From positions 40,834 to 104,833 of the forward strand of contig CAJNOL010000770.1 of assembly GCA_905250125.1 (NCBI GenBank): a stretch of 64,000 nucleotides of DNA, in the 5' to 3' direction. Under the pieces are notes generated by a model, which worked only from the letters and a program-made list of their open reading frames with translations, searched no databases and had not been told where the DNA came from. The DNA is from Rotaria sordida. Lineage: Eukaryota > Rotifera > Eurotatoria > Philodinida > Philodinidae. Below are positions 61,786 through 64,000 of the stretch, in pieces (positions within the stretch are counted from its first letter, which is position 1; each line of letters opens with the position of its first letter). Made by a program: the position numbers and the translations under genes.

Positions 61786-64000
61786 TGAAAAAACTCGATC
61801 TGTCTACATAACGGTTCATTTGTTCAGGCGAAAATCAAACTATAAAATTAAGCAAAACAAATATGACTATCATATTAAACCCCTTCTCCTTCCCGCAATA
61901 GAAGATTCTATCCTATAGTAGAAGATTCCCTTGGAGGAGCGATACGCCGCAGGTAATAAAAGATCCTCTGTAATTAATTAATTTCTCAAAACATTAAAAC
62001 TTTAATGAGGATATTTACATCAAAATATGCCTAGTTTTTAGTGTTTTGAGCTGGAAATCTTAAACGACTGAGGCCAGTATTATTTCTGGATTTTTAATGC
62101 CTTAAAAATATCTTGGTAAATCCTCAAAGTCGTTTTGATTTTCTGAAAAATCTTTTTAATAAAACGAGAATCATGGAAATACATGCGACATATAGAAGAT
62201 CTTCGTGAAAACTTTGTACACTTGGATATAAAGAAGAATCGAAGCCTTCTATTACGTGAGGGGAATAAGTAGAACAATGTTGATAGTATACAAAAATTTA
62301 GTTTGTATCTGTGTCGCTTCATATAACGTAGAGAAAAATGCTGTCAAAGAGATAACATTCAAAAATCAATACTCGTCATACGCTTTTATTTTCTAATTTT
62401 TCATGTAAATAAATATGATTTTTTTTTTATTAAAGCCGATTACATGTTCTAAAACTGTTTAGAGTAAGCTCTTTAAACATGATAAGAAATCTAAGTATTG
62501 TCGTCTCTTAAGAAAGCTATTTACATTTAAACAATAGTCCATTTGTAAAAGTAATTCTATCACGAAAATATGTTGTAATTCAGTTTTAGTCAAAAACCAG
62601 ATATTTCTGGCTCAACGAATAAGTGTTCGAACGTGACCTTTTTTTTGTGAAAATTTTAATTCCTCTAGGAATTGCATCATGGAATCACAATTGAGCGACT
62701 TAGTTACTTTATGCAAAAAATAAAATAGAAACTTCGTTTTTCTCTTGTATTATCATATTAGACATATGGTTAGATAGGCGTAAAAGATTTTAGAACCTCA
62801 CTACTTGATTCTGAAGTTGGTTTATGATGGTTTTGAGTTATTTTTCTTATCAAAATTGAAAGCAGTAGTTCGATGGTGATATCCGATATGCAACTCATGT
62901 TTGCATTGCAGAATTTTTAAGTTATCAGAAGAATGATGAAAAATGTTTTTTTTTATGATTACTTTTTAACAAAGGCTATCAGTTTTTTTTTTCTGAAGAG
63001 CTGAAGTTAATTGTCTGAAGAAATAAACGTTGAGGAAAACATGAACATCTCTTAAAAACACGATTCCATCATGGAGCCTTTTCCTTTCTCAAAAGTCATT
63101 CTATTATGTTGTTTTCTGCATATATATATATAGTGCATCATTCAAACTACAACTTCCTTACAGCAAGTTTTTCCATTACAGTATTAGTTGAGTTAACTTT
63201 TTCATCTCTTTACACAAGACTCCAACTCGATGTGCACTTTTGCTGATTCCGTCACGACTTTTATTTTAATTACAAGAATGTAAAGAAAACTTCCAGTCTA
63301 ATAAAAACTTTCAAGATGTATAGAACTATTCCACTTGAATATTTTCTGAAAATCTCAGCTTTAATTGGCTTCATTCCATTGAGATATTAAAAATATAAAA
63401 TGAAAAAACGTGATTCCATTGCAATTGCACAGGTCGAAATTCTTTCCATTATTGTGATTTGAAAACATAGATCATGTCTTCTGGTGTTAGTCATAAATGA
63501 GAAACAATAAAATAGATGGATCTTGAAATCTGTGATCATCCCCTTTGTTGGTAGGAAAGATATGATTATGAAGAAAGCTAAACCGAATCATGATGTTTTA
63601 CTCAAAATGACAGTTTTTGTAATTATGACATATCGAGAAAAAAAAATATATTAAATAATCGGGAAGTTCTGAGCTATGATATAAAAAATGATTAATTGTT
63701 CATTTTGAATATATGCTTAATACTAAAAATCAATAAGAGTTTAACTATTGCTATCAGCATTTGTCTTAATAAATTTTCTTTTTGTGGTTTTTCTCAGTTT
63801 TAACTATAAGAAATATGTGTACAATACGAAGAATGAAATATTTTTCTTAAAAAATTCTCTTTGAACAGAACTTAACGAGTTTTTTTCAATTATTGTTGAA
63901 GTTTCTTGAAAATTAAAAGTTAATAACTTAAACTACTCTTTTGATTATGTATTAAAAAAAATATTTCAATGTCATTTAATTGTTAGATTGGTGATGCATT
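61786..64000. other. Non-coding AT-rich sequence, intron or intergenic
   Basis: No supportable exon, RNA gene or terminal repeat was recognised in 2.2 kb. If the gene at 61449 splices at 61773, this would be a long intron extending past the window. Confidence 0.4.

Noticed and set aside
1-64000. tRNA, rRNA, CRISPR or bacterial operon features
   Set aside because: None seen; gene structure is eukaryotic throughout, and no cloverleaf with intact A and B boxes was recognised by eye.

Overview
The window is AT-rich nuclear DNA from an invertebrate animal. Its genes are split by many very short GT-AG introns (mostly 37-90 bp, T-rich near the acceptor). Its proteins carry metazoan architectures: an ETV6/Yan-type ETS factor, an Mcr/CD109-type macroglobulin, ANKRD13, MEA1, ATP synthase subunit g and a KCTD7-like protein. 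Ser/Asn/Gln-rich low-complexity coding sequence, compact spacing, and splice acceptors sitting directly before start codons (as expected for spliced-leader trans-splicing) all fit a bdelloid rotifer such as Rotaria or Adineta. The species is inference; no rRNA or mitochondrial marker is present. All exon chains below were joined by hand using splice signals and reading phase, and nearly all close in frame.

Layout. 1-2437: non-coding upstream region with simple repeats. 2438-5858: ETS repressor with Pointed and ETS domains. 6642-7174: foldback element. 7614-8183: LURP-one-related protein. 11484-13690: unknown Ser/His-rich protein. 15478-16512: unknown cysteine-cluster protein. 17266-27958: 23-exon gene of about 2,441 codons ending in a kinesin-13-like motor that has lost its nucleotide-binding residues. 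28251-29014: remnant DNA transposon. 29901-38734: ten-exon thioester-less macroglobulin with an LDLa insert. 39092-42484: ANKRD13 (16 exons, one of 7 nt). 42743-43318: MEA1. 43672-47047: small heat-shock protein with two alpha-crystallin domains and a false assembly gap. 47048-51408: gene-free. 51409-54746: single-pass membrane protein with a polyQ tract. 55332-57287: LRR-like membrane receptor. 57381-58341 (minus strand): PhyH-like dioxygenase gene lacking its catalytic core. 59011-59482: ATP synthase subunit g. 59736-61199: KCTD7-like. 61449-61785: 5' part of an unknown gene. 61786-64000: nothing recognisable.

The genes form no single pathway; this is an ordinary gene neighbourhood. Two same-strand clusters with gaps of 250-360 bp (macroglobulin-ANKRD13-MEA1, and ATP synthase g-KCTD7-unknown) have splice acceptors next to the starts and could be transcribed together and resolved by trans-splicing.

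The most interesting items are the degenerate motor at the end of a huge disordered protein, the Mcr-like protein with an erased thioester, the broken PhyH gene, the foldback elements, and the splice curiosities (a GC-AG intron, a 7-nt exon, introns of 37-38 bp).
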